Assembly (NCBI GenBank): GCA_027919835.1 | Contig: JANVFP010000007.1 | Coordinates: 992,001-1,056,000, forward strand | Source: Lentinula raphanica | Taxonomy: Eukaryota > Basidiomycota > Agaricomycetes > Agaricales > Omphalotaceae | Length of the DNA stretch: 64,000 bases | Direction of reading: 5' to 3' | Part shown: piece by piece, positions 34,680-47,700 of the stretch | Layout of the letters: each line of letters starts with the position of its first letter | How positions within the stretch are numbered: the first letter of the stretch is position 1 | Translations under genes and position numbers: made by a program | The notes under the pieces: model-generated | Seen by the model: the letters and a program-made list of their open reading frames with translations, nothing else | Databases searched by the model: none | Told to the model about the DNA's origin: nothing

Positions 34680-37600
34680 GGAAAATCAAAGGTAGACAAT
34701 GATTCTGCTTTGAGCTCTATGAGTATTCAAGAAATCCACAGAAACAGTAACCAGAATATAGAAAGGTGAATTCCACAAAGTCAACTGTTATCTATGCACA
34801 TATTGAACTTGGGAACAGTGGTATATTCAATCATGCACAAAATGTAACTGTTACTGGAGGGGAATTCAATGTAGCAGAAAGAGATATACATAAGAACTAC
34901 TATTGTAAGTGCCATATGAGAACTACTATTGCTGGTAAATGACATCATGACCCCAGATCGCTCAAGTGATAAAGAGAAAGAACTTTATGACTGGCTTGCA
35001 GCTCCAGATTCTTCAATCACTTATGCTACAGCTTTTGATCAAAAAGTAGCTGGAACAGGTCAATGGATTTTGAAAGATCCTGTTTATTTGAAGTGGAAAG
35101 AGGAAGGAAGTATACTGTGTATTCAAGGTCAAGGTAGGAATATGAAATTATGATAAAAATTTGAGTATTCAATCTTGTGTTGCAGCTGGATCAGGCAAAA
35201 CATTCCTGCTGTATGTCCATTGCACACTGCATATAAGTATACATGAGTTTTGACAATATCAATTTCATCTTAGTACGAGTATTATTCGAAGTTTCAAACA
35301 AGCAACATTTCCAACTTTCATGATATATCATTACTTTGATACCCGAGATAATTCTGGATCAAAATCAAGTTTTCAAGGGTTATTATCATCTTTCCTTCTA
35401 CAGCTAGGTGCTCAAGATGAAAAAATCCACCCTATATTACAAGACTTGCATGAATCTTTGAAACATGGGCTTGTTCATTCAAAACCTACCAATACTGATC
35501 TAGAAGATACATTGATGAAGATCACAAAGGACCTAGCTGAGAAGAAGTATAAAGTTTATGTTATAATTGATGCTTTGGATGAGTGCAAAGAAGAAAAAAA
35601 AGTATGGAACTTTTGTGAAAAGATCACCAGCTTGGATTTAGTTAGTGGAGTCATGCTTTCCACTCGCAATTATAGGCCTGAATACTCCAAGTACTCTACA
35701 GTCTCTTTGAGAAACAACAAGAAGGTTGAGGAGGATATTGATATTTTTCTAAGAGAGAAAATATCATTCAACAGCACTGTCTTGGATACTGAAATTAAAA
35801 GAATATTAATGGAAAAAGCAGATGGAGGGTAAGTTTTCTAACTCATTTGAGTCACTAAAACCTGAGCATTTGATAGATTCCGTTATATTGACTGCCAATT
35901 TCAAATCTTGAATGATAGTGCAAGTGAAAAAGCAATACACGAAGCACTAGCCAAGTTACCTTCAAACCTGGAGGAAATATATTCTGAAGCTATTACAAAA
36001 TGTGAAAACGGTCGTCACTCTGATGAGGCACAGTACATTCTCTCATGGGTTTTATATGCATTTGAGCCTCTTCACATGAGGCAGGTTGCAACTATTCTTT
36101 CTGTTGATCTGCAATCAAAAAAAGTTAAATTAGATGCAAAAATGCTGACTGGATTGGAAAAAATTATTGATACAACATTAATTACTGTTGATAACAGAGA
36201 CACTGTCCAACTTGCACATGCATCTGTAAAGGATTTCTTGCAAGCCAGTCACAATAATAGTGAAACAAGGAAGTTGTTAAATATCAATGCAAAGCTGGCA
36301 CACAATATTATAGGTCAGATGTGTTTGATTGGTCTTCTCAGTCAGAGAGAGTACAAGCCTATATGGAAGGATATTAATAAGGCTAGAAGGGAAGATATCG
36401 TTACATTTGAGCAGTATGCAACTGAATATTGGGCAAAGCATAGTCAATACAATGAAAGAGGAGAATCCCCATGCGAAGAATTAATACAACTCTCTCAAGA
36501 ATTCCTTGACAATGAACTAGGAATGTTTAAGAACTGGAAAGAGAATTTTTGGGAATTCAATGACGATTATTTGATCAGTGTTGTTGTCTTTAAGAACTGT
36601 AGTAACCTACAAGTTGCTGCATTCTTTGGAATGAAAATATGTATCCAGCAAATTTTGATTGATATTCATAGATTAGATTTAGGTATGTTTAAGAAGTACT
36701 GAGATGAAAGAAATGTTGATGACTTCAATAGATATCAATGCACAGGTGGGATACTATGGCAATGCAATTCAAGCAGCAGCAGCTAAAGGTTATAAAGATA
36801 TTGTTGAACTTCTTCTTCAACATGGTGCAGAAATCAATTTACAGGGTGGCTATCATGGGACTGCCATTCAAGCAGCAGCATCTCAAGGTCACCAAGATAT
36901 TGTTGAATATCTTGTCCAACATGGTGCAAATATCAATTTGCAGGGTGGTCATTTTGGAACTGCCATTACAGCAGCAGCTTCTAAAGGCCAGCAAGGTATT
37001 GTTGATTATCTTGACCAACATGGTGCAGATATCAATTGGCAGGGTGGTCGGTTTGGAGCTGCAATTGCAGCAGCAGCATCTAATGGTCACCAAGGTATTG
37101 TTGAATATCTCCTCCAACATGGTGCAGATATTAATTCTCAGGATGATAATTTTGGAACTGCAATTTCAGCAGCCGCATTTAAAGGTCACCAAAATATTGT
37201 GGAATATCTTGTCCAACATGGTGCAGATATTAATTTGCAGGGTGGTAACCTTGGAACTGCAATTGCAGCAGCAGCCTCTGAAGGCCACCAAGATATTGTT
37301 GAATATCTTCTCGAACATGGTGCAGATATCAATTTGCAGGATGATATTTATGGAACTGCAATTGTAGCAGCAGCCTCTAATGGTCACCAAGGTATTGTTG
37401 AATATCTCCTCCAACATGGTGCAGATATTAATTCTCAGGATGATTTTTATGGAACTGCAATTGCAGCAGCAGCATTGAAAGGTCAGCAAGATATTGTGGA
37501 ATATCTTGTCCAACATGGTGCAGATATCAATCTGCAGAGTGGCATGTTTGGAACTGCAATTGCAGCAGCAGCATATCAAGGTCACCAAAATATTGTTGAA

Positions 37601-38532
37601 TATGTTCTACAACATAGTACAGTTGTCAATTTGCAGAGTGGTGATTATGGAACTGCAATTGCAGCAGCAGCATATCAAGGTCACCAAGGTATTGTTAAAT
37701 ATCTTGTCCAACATGGTGCAGATTTCAATTTGCAGGCTGGTCATTTTGGAACTGCAATTACAGCAGCAGCATCTGGAGGTCACCAAGATATTGTGGAATA
37801 TCTTGTCCAACATGGTGCAGATATCAATTTTCAGAGTGGTGATTATGGAACTGCAATTGCAGCAGCAGCATCTGGAGATCCCCAAGATATTGTTGAATAT
37901 CTTGTCCGACATGGTGCACATATCAATTTTCAGGGTAGTTGTTATGGAACTGCAATTGCAGCAGCAGCATATGAAGGTCACCAAGAGGTTGTTAAATATC
38001 TTGTCCAACATGGTGCAAGTATCAATTTACAGGGTGGTGATTTTGGAACTGCAATTATCGCAGCAGCATCTAGAAGTCACCAAGGTATTGTTGAATATCT
38101 TGTCCAACATGGTGCAGATATCAATTTGCAGGGTGGTGATCTTGGAACTGCAATTGCAGCAGCAGCCTCTGATGGTCATCAAGGGATTGTTGAATATCTT
38201 CTCCAACATGGTGCAGATATCAATTTTCAGGGTGGTGATTATGGAACTGCAATTGCAGCAGCAGCATCTCGAGGTCACCAAGGTATTGTTGAATATCTTG
38301 TCCAACATGGTGCAGATATCAATTTGCAGGATGGTATTCATGAAACTGCAATTGCAGCAGCAGCATTTACAGGTCACCAAGGTATTGTTAAATATCTTGT
38401 CCACCATGGTGCAGATATCAATTTGCAGGGTGGTGATTTTGGAACTGCAATTGAAGCAGCATCCTTTAATGGTCGCCAAGGTATTGTTGAATATCTTGTC
38501 CAACATGGTGCAGATATCAATTTGCAGGGTGG
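34680..38532 (+). pseudogene. NACHT-ankyrin NLR-like gene, 5' part (cut by the KDZ element)
   Basis: Fungal NLRs are intracellular STAND receptors linked to non-self recognition and cell death. The Walker A motif 'GQAGSGKT' is split over exons ending at 35133 and starting at 35186. Walker B is 'VYVIIDALDEC' (about 35560). Clean introns lie at 35134-35185, 35211-35273, 35829-35876 and 36683-36731. A winged-helix-like region follows ('YILSWVLYAFEPLHMRQVATI'). Then come 18 ankyrin repeats of 33 residues (99 nt) up to 38532. The 5' exons (34680-34905, 'FNHAQNVTVTGGEFNVAERD') are less certain, since a near-duplicate 'aactactattg' obscures the splice near 34905. The frame enters the KDZ terminal repeat at 38533 and stops soon after. 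The remaining repeats resume at 53084, so the gene is disrupted but otherwise appears undamaged. Confidence 0.8.
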
Positions 38533-38810
38533 CACTTCAGGCACCCTTAAATCCTGCCGACTTAGGGGGGATTACCGTCCAAATACCCTCCCCTAATAGG
38601 GGGGCAATACCGGGCAATTACCCAATGGGTATTACCCAAACTGGGTAATACCCTTCCTCTAGTGTCAGGGGTCCTTGTCAGGTATTACCCCTGTGGGTAA
38701 TACCATCCTCCCTATATACATTGTTATTAAATGAACACATAGCTTCCCATCAATATTACTGCTATTATACTATTATGACTCAGTCTCCTGACAACACTAA
38801 CTTACTTACT
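38533..38810 (+). repeat. KDZ-1 left terminal inverted repeat
   Basis: Inverted copy of 52805-53083. Both contain the terminal CACTTCAGGCACC, several GGTAATACCC motifs and the 'gaacacatagcttcccatca' block. Confidence 0.85.
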
Positions 38811-39528
38811 GAGACTATATACTCAACTTACTTACTGAGACTATATACTCAGATTGTCTGTACAGTACACTCTTATAGATTTATAATACATACTGGTAGG
38901 ACATCAACACATCCTTTCCTCAGGGACCCATACTAGTACTTCCTATACACATTATTATCAAATGAACAGTAAGCTTCCCATCAATATTTGGCTATTATAC
39001 TATTTCTCCTGACAACGATAACTTACTTACTGGAACCCATACTAGTACTTTCTATACACATTGTTATCAAATGAACACTAAGCTTCCCATCAATATTACA
39101 GCTATTATACTATTACAACTCAGTCTCCTGACAATAATAATATACTTACTGATACTAAATATAAATACTTAGACTGTCCTGTGCAGTACACTCTTATAGA
39201 TTTATAATACATACTGGTAGGATATCACACATCACATCACATGTATTAATAATTACCAAACACATTCTTTCCTCGGGAACATATGAGCTGGTACTAATAC
39301 TAATCAGTGTTCTGATATCAATGGCAGATTCATACTGTTACAATGAGTAGTATGTTCATTCTCACAGATGCTAATACATTGAGTTAGTTAGATCTATAAC
39401 ACATCTATATGGGATATCATATATGATTTATTATGTGGTCAAATAAGCTGGGTCTTGCAAGGTCTTGGAATAAGTCTTGCTAGTATTCACTTATATAACC
39501 AGTATTGGTAGTACCAATGACCTACGCC
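38811..39528. repeat. Subterminal tandem derivatives of the KDZ-1 left repeat
   Basis: The 'agcttcccatcaatatt' block of the terminal repeat recurs near 38970 and 39083, each followed by similar AT-rich sequence ('acacattgttatcaaatgaacac', 'acagtacactcttatagattt'). This indicates two extra degenerate copies of the inner terminal repeat. No gene is seen. Confidence 0.7.
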
Positions 39529-40445
39529 ACCAGGTATTACCCGTAATATATACCTGCACTGGGCATTACCCTTACTAGGTAATACCCTTACTACACTGGG
39601 TATTACCCTCACTGGGTATTACCTTCACTGGGTATTACCTGCACTAGGCATTACCCTTACTAGGTAATACCCTTACTACACTGGGTATTACCTTCACTGG
39701 GTATTACCTGCACTGGGTATTACCCTCAGTGGTCTTACTGGGTATTACCTTCAGTGGGTATTGCCTAGTCAGGGTATTACCTGCACTGGGTATTACCCTC
39801 ACTGGTCTTACTGGGTATTACCTTCAGTGGGTATTACCCTTACTAGGTATTACCTGAACTAGGTATTACCCTTACTAGGTATTACCTGCACTGGGTATTA
39901 CCTTTACTAGGTATTACCTGCACTGGGTATTACCCTTACTAGGTATTACTGGGTATTACCCTTACTAGGTATTACCTGAACTAGGTATTACCCTTACTAG
40001 GTATTACCTGAACTAGGTATTACCCTTACTAGGTATTACCTGCACTGGGTATTACCTTTACTAGGTATTACCTGCACTGGGTATTACCCTTACTAGGTAT
40101 TACTGGGTATTACCCTTACTAGTACATCAGGAAATTCACTTCTGCTTGAGAGTCTCCAAAGATACCCCCCATTCCCTAGAGAGCTAAAGATTGCTCTCAA
40201 AATCCCTAGAGTCTCTAGGATTCTTTTAGTTACTCTGAGAGCTCTTTTGGATCTCTGAAAGTCTTTCAAAGTCTTTGAAAGCCCCTCAAGTCTTGGAGAG
40301 CTCTTTTATTTCTCTAGGAAATGGGGGGTGTCTTTGGAGGCTCTCAAAGCACATTTGTCAAAACAGATTTTGCTGATGCTAGGTATTACCTACACTGGGT
40401 ATTACCCTCACTGGTCTTACTGGGTATTACCCTTACTGGGATAGT
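39529..40445. repeat. GGTATTACC subterminal array, left (interrupted by a MITE)
   Basis: Dozens of GGTATTACC units with variable spacers ('ctgcactg', 'cttacta') fill 39529-40124 and resume at 40380-40440 after the MITE. The 9-mer is near-palindromic. The density and position next to the terminal repeat are as expected of transposase or accessory-protein binding sites. Confidence 0.85.
40125..40378. mobile_element. CATCAG-type MITE copy 3 (254 bp)
   Basis: It begins CATCAGGAAATTC and ends GATTTTGCTGATG, with inner arms 'ccaaagatacccccc' and its inverse. It is inserted in the GGTATTACC array of the KDZ element. TA lies directly before the left end; after the right end TA follows one C later, so the duplication is imperfect. 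Confidence 0.75.
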
Positions 40446-40518
40446 TACTCACTTTGAACATTAACCTGGGCTTTACACTAAAACAAGATGATCACCTAGT
40501 CTTTGTACAGAATACTTA

Positions 40519-43500
40519 TTATGTTGGCCTGGTTTTTCGGTTGATGGGAGGGGGACGTTTCTTTACCTTTACCCGAGAAGCAGATGGACCAGGCGAAGGC
40601 GATCGAGAAACGTCCTTGGTGACAGGGGGATGCTTCTTTGCCCGAGGAGCAGATGGGCCAGGTGATGAAGATGCCCAAAGATCCAATGGTGTTGTTGATT
40701 TATGGTAGCTATTGTCTTCCTCTTCCTCATCTGTATCTGACAGCCCACCTTTCCTCGCATGAAGATAGCTCTTTGAGTGAGCCACAGCAGCAACAATGCT
40801 ACCATTCTCATCCAATACAGTCCCAAGCTTTGCTTGATCCTTGAGAGAAAGTTTCCGTTCATCTAAGTATGCATTAGAAATAAGTTTCATGACCTTGAGC
40901 AATAACTTACCTTCACTCCATCGAACAACCTCAAAATATGTTCCCTCATCATGGTCCGCAACCTCTTGTCCCTGTGCCTTTGCCATTTCTCGCTCAATAT
41001 GTTCCCTTCGGGGATCACAGATCCTTTTAAGGTCCTTGTTCTTGACCTGGTTTATATTCTCGTATCCCTCCATGAACCCATTTCTTGTCGAGATACCACA
41101 TCCGAAGAACGGTAGTCCAACAGGCCAATTGATGATGCGGATTTTTGCTTTCCAAGCATATTCGACGAAGTTAGTCATCTGAATTTTGAAACGATCTGCG
41201 GCTTCTTTTCCCAAAATGCGATCTAGGTGTTCCCATAAGTCCAAAGCATGATTGGAATTAGAGACCACTTACTGATGTCGTATGCAATTATAATTGGCAT
41301 GATATGTCTATTGCGTGCCCGAATATCTGAGGTCACTATACAGTGCCCATACAAAGCAGCTAGGGCAGCATCAACCTGGCGTGAGACCATGTTTGCGACA
41401 CTATGATGTATGGTTAGTAAAACCAAAATCTCAAAATCCAACCCACTTACGCGAGCTGAGCTGCGATATCTTTCGCCTGCGTCAACATTTGAGTTCCGTT
41501 CCTTGCTTTGACTTCCTGTAAGGGTTGAGTTGATACCCAGATTGACGGTTGAGCGTCGGGGTGAATGATATATCCTCCAATATGAAATCCAGTCTCTTGG
41601 TATACTCGGTTCGCCTTAGATGACAGTTAGTACACAAAACCTTGCACTCCATAAACAAAAACATACCATGTTGATGATTGGCCGAATGACCTTCCGCACC
41701 ATGCCCTCAGACTTTCCTTTCGCAACAGACTGTTGGACAAAACTATCATAGTGAGCCCAATACCAGTCAATTTGCTGTTGCAGTGCTCGCTCCCGGGCAT
41801 CGGGGTCGTTAAACTCTTCGTCGGACAATCTTTCGTGCAAGAAGTCGTCCATTGCTTTACTGACGATTTTCGAGTATTCACCGATTGGCACTGAGGGTTT
41901 AAATTTGTGAACGAGCAGCCAGATTGAGTGAGAAGCAGATACATACTTTCCTTGGGACGCTTCTGGTCTCCATGGTACTTGTACCATTTCTGCCATATGT
42001 TCCACGTTGTCATTTCGCGCGTAGGCCCTGCCTCGGCATTGACATACTTGAAGCAGGTTTCAACCGGCTTGCCAAACTCCCTTGCGATCTTTTCGATTTC
42101 TGCGTTCTTTTCAGCGATTATGGCATCTAATCGATCTTTCGCTGCTTGAGGAAGAGCACCCCTGCCCCCTTCGACCGGTGGACTGTTTGGTCGGGAGCAT
42201 GGTTCAGTTTGGGGCATTTCCGGAGGAACTCGACGTTTGCCTGTGGATTTTTTGGACTTGCTCAGTTTGGCAGGCGGCTGTCTGGACTGAGCCAATGCTT
42301 GACCACGACGTTTAGTCCGTTTAGTAAGAAGGGTGGAGGGTTTTGGTTTGCGTGAACCGCGAGAATGACGTTGAGGAATTTTGGGGTCTTCTTCATCCTC
42401 GTAATCTTCTTCCTCCTCTTCTTCTTCCTCCTCCTCCTCCTCCTCACTGGCGTACTTGTCTGAGTCATCCTCATCATCCTCCCCTTCCGCCTTTGACTTG
42501 GACAAGTTCCGACCGTCGTCGTATTCTTCATCCCTCAGTCCGGAAAAGGTCGAGGCCCGCGATCTGCTCAAACGGTTGGACCTGCGGGGTTTGGGGAGTG
42601 ATCGCTGCTGTTTGGGCTCGTCCTCGTCCTCGTCCTTGTCCTCGTCCTCGTCCTCGTCCTCGTCCTTGTCCTTGTCCTTGTCCTTGTCCTCGTCCTTGTC
42701 CTTGTCCTCGTCCTCGTTCTCTTCTTCGTTTTCATCAACAACTTCTTTTGCTTTACCCTTGGAATTTTCCCTCGCCCTCTCGAGAACATCCTCGTCGGGT
42801 TCCGAAGGTGGTGATTGAGCAGAGCTGGCATAACTAACAAGTTGAACAGGGGAAGATGGGTGTTCCGGAGAAGGTGGGCGTTTCAGAGAAGGTTCGCGTT
42901 CCGGAGAAGGTTCGCGTTCCGGAGAAGATTGTGGTTCAAAGGAAGGCTGATGTTGAACTGGCTGAAGGCTTCCAACAGGCTCTTTGAGTCGAATATTGGA
43001 TAACTTTAGAGGTTCACCAAAACGAGCGGGGTACCAAAGGGAAGTTTCGGGTATCATATTCATGGCCAGCTCCCTTAGCAGGTACATGTGGTACGAATAA
43101 ACACCCCAGAAGCCTGGAGGATCGATTTCCTTGATATACTCGGCGATCTGATGGGAGGTGGCAGTATCTGTGTCTAAGGGAAGGGTATTGTTGTATGCAC
43201 GATTCGCAGGAACGACTGCCAAGGCAATCAAATGGAACCTGAAGCGATCCAAAATCCTTCGAACTGTTGTCGCATGAGTCTGGCGTGCTTTCAGAACATA
43301 CTCATTGCGAAATTTAGCCAAGGCGTGATAATCCTGTGTAAGGATTGCCGTCGTCAGACCATCATCTTCATCCCAGTCGTCAGGAAAAGAGACGGGTTCT
43401 GGAGGTAATTTCTCCTCCTCCTCTTCTTCTTCTTCAAGCGCACCAACAGGAGGCGGCGAATCTTCTTCTTCAAGCGCACCAACAGGAGGCGGCGAAGGCG

Positions 43501-44286
43501 CACCAAGAGGAGGAGGTGAAACTACCGGTGTAGCTGATGGCCGCGGGGTTTTCGTAGGAGCGGTGGAAGAGGTGTCTGCAGCAGCACGTGCGGCCGACGG
43601 CGAAGGTGGATTTGGAGCAAGAGAAGGAGAGACTGCAGAAGCAGATGGCGCAGCGCCAGTGGGAGACATGACAACAGCTGCGTCGGGGACCGTAACCTTG
43701 GCAGGTTGAGCTGTCTTCTTGATTTTCTTCTTCTTCCCCTTGCGTGGTGGGCCGACACGGTCGTTAGTTGGTATGGCAGAGTCTTTATCAATGATATGCT
43801 TATTCTGGTGTCCGCGTGGTGGGCCGACACGGTCGTTAGTTGGTATGGCAGAGTCTTCGTCAATGAGATGCTCATTCTGGTGTCCAAAAATATCAGAAGT
43901 GTGAATATGGAGGACTTGAGCAACATACCTGTTCTGAGTTGTTGATTTCAGTGGAAGTACCAGGAGCTCGACTGGCAGAATCTTCGTCGAAGGGAGACTC
44001 ATTCTAGCGTAAAAATTTAGAGATGTGTATGTGGAGGTCGCAAGGGACATACCTGTCGACTTTTCTTATTCGGAGGCCCTTCCTTTTCGCTATCCGTTTC
44101 CTTTTGTTCTTTTTTGCCAGCCTACCACAAATTGAGCGCAAGTGTAGGACGGTTGTAATACAAACCCACCTTGGCTCGTTTCTTCCGTTTTTGAGCCACA
44201 GCTTCTACAGAGGAAAGAGAAACCTGGACGACACCAGGAGTTGAGCGAGTTTGTCGTTTCATTTGCGCGCGCGTTGTTCTACGCAT
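40519..44286 (-). CDS. KDZ-1 accessory protein, large acidic HMG-like nuclear protein
   Basis: The start MRRTTRAQMKRQ is at 44286, and at least ten exons run down to the stop at 40519. The N-terminus is basic, followed by a tandemly duplicated segment of about 23 residues ('HQNEHLIDEDSAIPTNDRVG' type, 43740-43885). Then come Ala/Pro-rich and Glu-rich linkers, a globular region, and a lysine/aspartate/glutamate repeat block (about 42615-42720). The middle contains 'TTWNIWQKWYKYHG' followed by helices, which resembles an HMG-box (weak). The C-terminal domain ('FVEYAWKAKIRIINWPVG') matches the gene at 62463, with an intron at the equivalent place after 'YDIS'. Splice sites look regular and no stop interrupts the exons. 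The role is unknown; location in the transposon, acidity and basic clusters suggest a chromatin or end-binding accessory factor. I know no characterised homologue. Confidence 0.7.
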
Positions 44287-44798
44287 GATTGTCGAATGTC
44301 AGACCAACAGTTGAAACTCAGCATTTTCTCTCTTTTATTTAACCTACTTACCAGTTGTGCATTCCCACAGTTCTATCGCGTATAATCTACTAACGTATGT
44401 TCTCAGGTCTCCATTCATCATATGTGTAACTGAGACAGTGAAACTACATACGAGTTTCTGTCTAAACACTACGCTACTACTATTCAGTTGCCGAATAAGT
44501 TCCCTATGTAAAGTAAGCTAAGCCTCACACTATAACACTGTGGTGACGATGTTACTACCTACCGACGCGACGCGAATATTTCTGAGGAAATCCGTTCGAA
44601 TCGGAAATCCGAAGTTCCGGCAAGTCATCCGGAATCACGTTATCACGTGAACAATTTCTCTTCTTTTTCTCGAACTCCCATCATCGTAGGTCGCAGCCCT
44701 GGTAAGTCTGGCTCGGTACACAGTAAAATAGTTAGAGTAGTGAATGAGATTGCTATCTGTCGAAGATCAAGGTCCTAAGGACGCCTAAGCCATGTAAG
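44287..44798. promoter_or_regulatory. Divergent promoter region of KDZ-1
   Basis: The 512 bp separating the start codons of the acidic HMG-like gene (minus) and the Spt5-like gene (plus) must hold both promoters. It contains CACGT boxes at 44636-44640 and CACGTG at 44644-44649 (E-box type, bHLH sites in fungi), plus a pyrimidine-rich tract ('ttctctcttttattt'). No open frame is convincing. Confidence 0.5.
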
Positions 44799-47700
44799 AT
44801 GAGAGATACAGCAAGAAAAAGAGTGAAATTTGTGCGAGAATCTACTTATCTCAATAACCAACTGACAATCGGATTGGCAGGAACGTAAAACGAATCCATT
44901 CATACTGGTAGAGGCGGAGGAGGACGATGAGGAAGAGTTTGAGAGTGACGACGAGCCCGGTGTCTTCACGGAAGCAACTACGCTCGATGACTCTCAATTG
45001 CAACAACATCTTGGACATTCAACGTACCACGAACGAATAGACGCGATCCTTGCACGATACGAGTCGTCCCTCCCTCCTATCGAAACTTCCGTTTCGTCGC
45101 CTACTCATCCACCTTCCGCATCTCTTTCAAACTCCCCTTCCATTAATACCTCCTCCACCACGTCGGACAATCCTCGCGCTGATGAGTTGTTGATGGACTC
45201 TATCGCTGCCCTAGACTATGATAATCTTCTAGGACTACCTGGTAACGATGTCGATGATCTCAAAGTTACAGTAGACCCGTTACTCCTAGGCCTCATGGAG
45301 GAGCTCGTTCAAAAAGCTTCGGAGTATAGTCTCCTCGAGGTTTACGCGGTACGGTGCGAGCGCGGTTCAGAGAATGATATTATCTCCCGCATTCGGAATG
45401 ACATCGCTCACGAACGCGTGAGCCCTGACGTGTTGTGGAATGCGTTCCGTTCCCAGTTCCCGGGGCAGGTCTACTTGCATGTCCACAATATGAACAGGTT
45501 CAACGTTTATCTCGCAGCATATCTGCAACGAGTACCAGGTTTTATCTATCCCAACAGGCAGCCGATCTCTCATCCAACTTCTCACAAGAACTCACGTACT
45601 GTCGTCAAACCTGACGGTACCTCAGTCACTGCGATCATGTCCAATATTCCTCCCCTCTGGGAATCAGCCCATCTATCGATGCCTATCCACAGCCTTATTC
45701 CTTGGCACGACAGTCCTTTAGCCTTGAACCACAATCTTCTCCTCCTCCGCTATCAGGCTCGACAGGATATAGTCCAAGCCGGAACCTGGGTGCGCGTCAA
45801 CGCCAAACACCGGCTCTATAGTGGCGATGTTGGCCTGGTCTACAAACTTGAGTTTCCTGAGGGTGAAACCAATCCAAATTGGTTCTTTTGTTGGGTACTA
45901 TTGGTGCCCCGCCTCCTCATTCCGCGAAAAGTTGGCGAGAAACATAAACGGCAGTCAAGACCTCCCCCAAGACTTTTTTCGTTCAGCTTAGCTGACCAAT
46001 TGGTCGACAATCACGACGTCGAACCTTACTACAGGTGGTGCATACGCGAAGACTGTGATTCACCGTTGACTTGTACTCACGGAGTGCTATCTCAACGATG
46101 CACCTTCCTCAAGCAGTGTTTCTTTGGATCTCTGGCAGTGGTGAAGATTCCTTGGGCCTCGTTAACTCTTGCCGATATACTCCCAGCAAATCTAGATTCG
46201 CTTTTTCGCCAAAGCGGTCATCCTGTTATATCGTGGCCTTTTGTCCGTTTGCGCATGCCATCTTCCTCTGACTGGGTGTTCTTTTCCGGCGAATCTGTCA
46301 TTCTCGTCAATCCTCATATCGGCCAATCCGACGCTCGAATACTCTCTGATTGTGGATTTTCACCCGGATCGCACGCCATCGTTCATTCCGTCGAGGATCG
46401 TGACTGCGAGGTTATATCCTCCTTCGTCCAAGATGGAGAAACTGTATCGGAAACACTGCGTGTATCAAAAATCTATATACGCAAGATCTTCGAAGTGGGA
46501 GATACAGTCGAAATAATTGCTCGAGGAAAAGTCGTGCGACAGGCTAGCTCTTGGGAACATTTGCCGGCTTATGGACTGGTTGGTTCTATAACGGAACTGG
46601 ACAGTAAGGCTGGTGTAGCTCGAGTGACCCTAGGTCGGTTCGAAGCCGTGAGTTCTCATATTCTTTTTGTGATGCTCTTGACTTCATTGCTTTTGATTGC
46701 AGGCTGTCGATATTCATGTGAACTCGCTGCGACGTTTGAACTCTGGTTCATCCTCTGCGTGGAATGCACCATCATCCTTGCCTACTCCTCTGACGGAGAT
46801 GCACCGTTCATCGCTCTCGTTCAGCGAATCTAGCGCTCCCGCAAAAGTTCATACGGGCCCGAAGACCAGCTTCCTGCACCCATGGATCAATGTGGAGATC
46901 ATAGTGATCGGGGCTCATCACAGCAAAGGGTACCATGGTTGGGTGAAGGATATCAAGGAGGACCCATCGATGAAGAGTGGGCTTGCTATCCATGTGCAAT
47001 ACGCAACCATCAATGCAGCCGTACCTCAAGAATGGGTGGACTTTGATCTCATCCGGAGACTTCAGTGAGTGTCCTCTTTCTTTCCGATACTCAACGTAGC
47101 TGATAGAATGTCGTAAGAACTTATAAATTCTTGCATGACAGTAGTCCTTGGTATGAAGTACCGTCGGACGCGTCACCCACAAGGCAACCCTGGATACCCT
47201 ACTATACATTCCGTGACGGCTACCTTCCCATCTATGATCCTCAAGAAATCGAAGCTTTTCGGCTACCAGGCCGTAAGAAACCACTGGCTATACTCAGAGA
47301 AATGAATCGCGCGCACGAGATCGCCGAAAATGAGCGTATTGGTCGGCTACAACTGGTAGTTGAAGAGGAGCAGTGGGCAACACGCGCTGGCGGAACTCCT
47401 GTGCCATCACGACGGCCAACCCCAACACCTGAAGAAGAACAAGACGTATCATCCTCACCTACACCTCACCCTCAATCTCTCCCTCATAACGGTCATTGGA
47501 TCACGAATCGGAACCTCGAGTCCGGCTTGGGCGATCGCGAGATGTCCCTGAAGATCAGACAATACGGGTCAGATTCCATGAAGGAATATCGCGTCCGCAT
47601 GCGTAATCGTCTGATCTACTACCGCGATGTCGGTCAAGGAGGTTCAAAAAGCACACGCGAGCAACTTCTCTCAGACTTCACCCTTTTGCCTAACCTTGAA

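Noticed and set aside
36683..36731. An apparent stop between the NACHT region and the ankyrin repeats
   Set aside because: The stop lies inside a 49-nt GT-AG intron whose removal joins 'IHRLDL' to 'DINAQVGYYG' in frame.
37494..38648. A 384-codon leucine/glutamine-rich open frame overlapping the ankyrin array, and cysteine-rich frames on the opposite strand
   Set aside because: They arise because the 99-nt repeat unit is a multiple of three and lacks stops in other frames; the ankyrin frame is the one with a known fold.
39529..40124. Possible CRISPR-like or telomeric array of short repeats
   Set aside because: Units are 9-20 bp, near-palindromic and without unique spacers, in a eukaryotic context; they are subterminal transposon repeats.
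42568..42840. An Arg-Thr repeat open frame on the minus strand in the acidic block
   Set aside because: It is a shifted reading of the Lys-Asp-Glu-Asp repeat in the acidic accessory protein, which reads through in the main frame.
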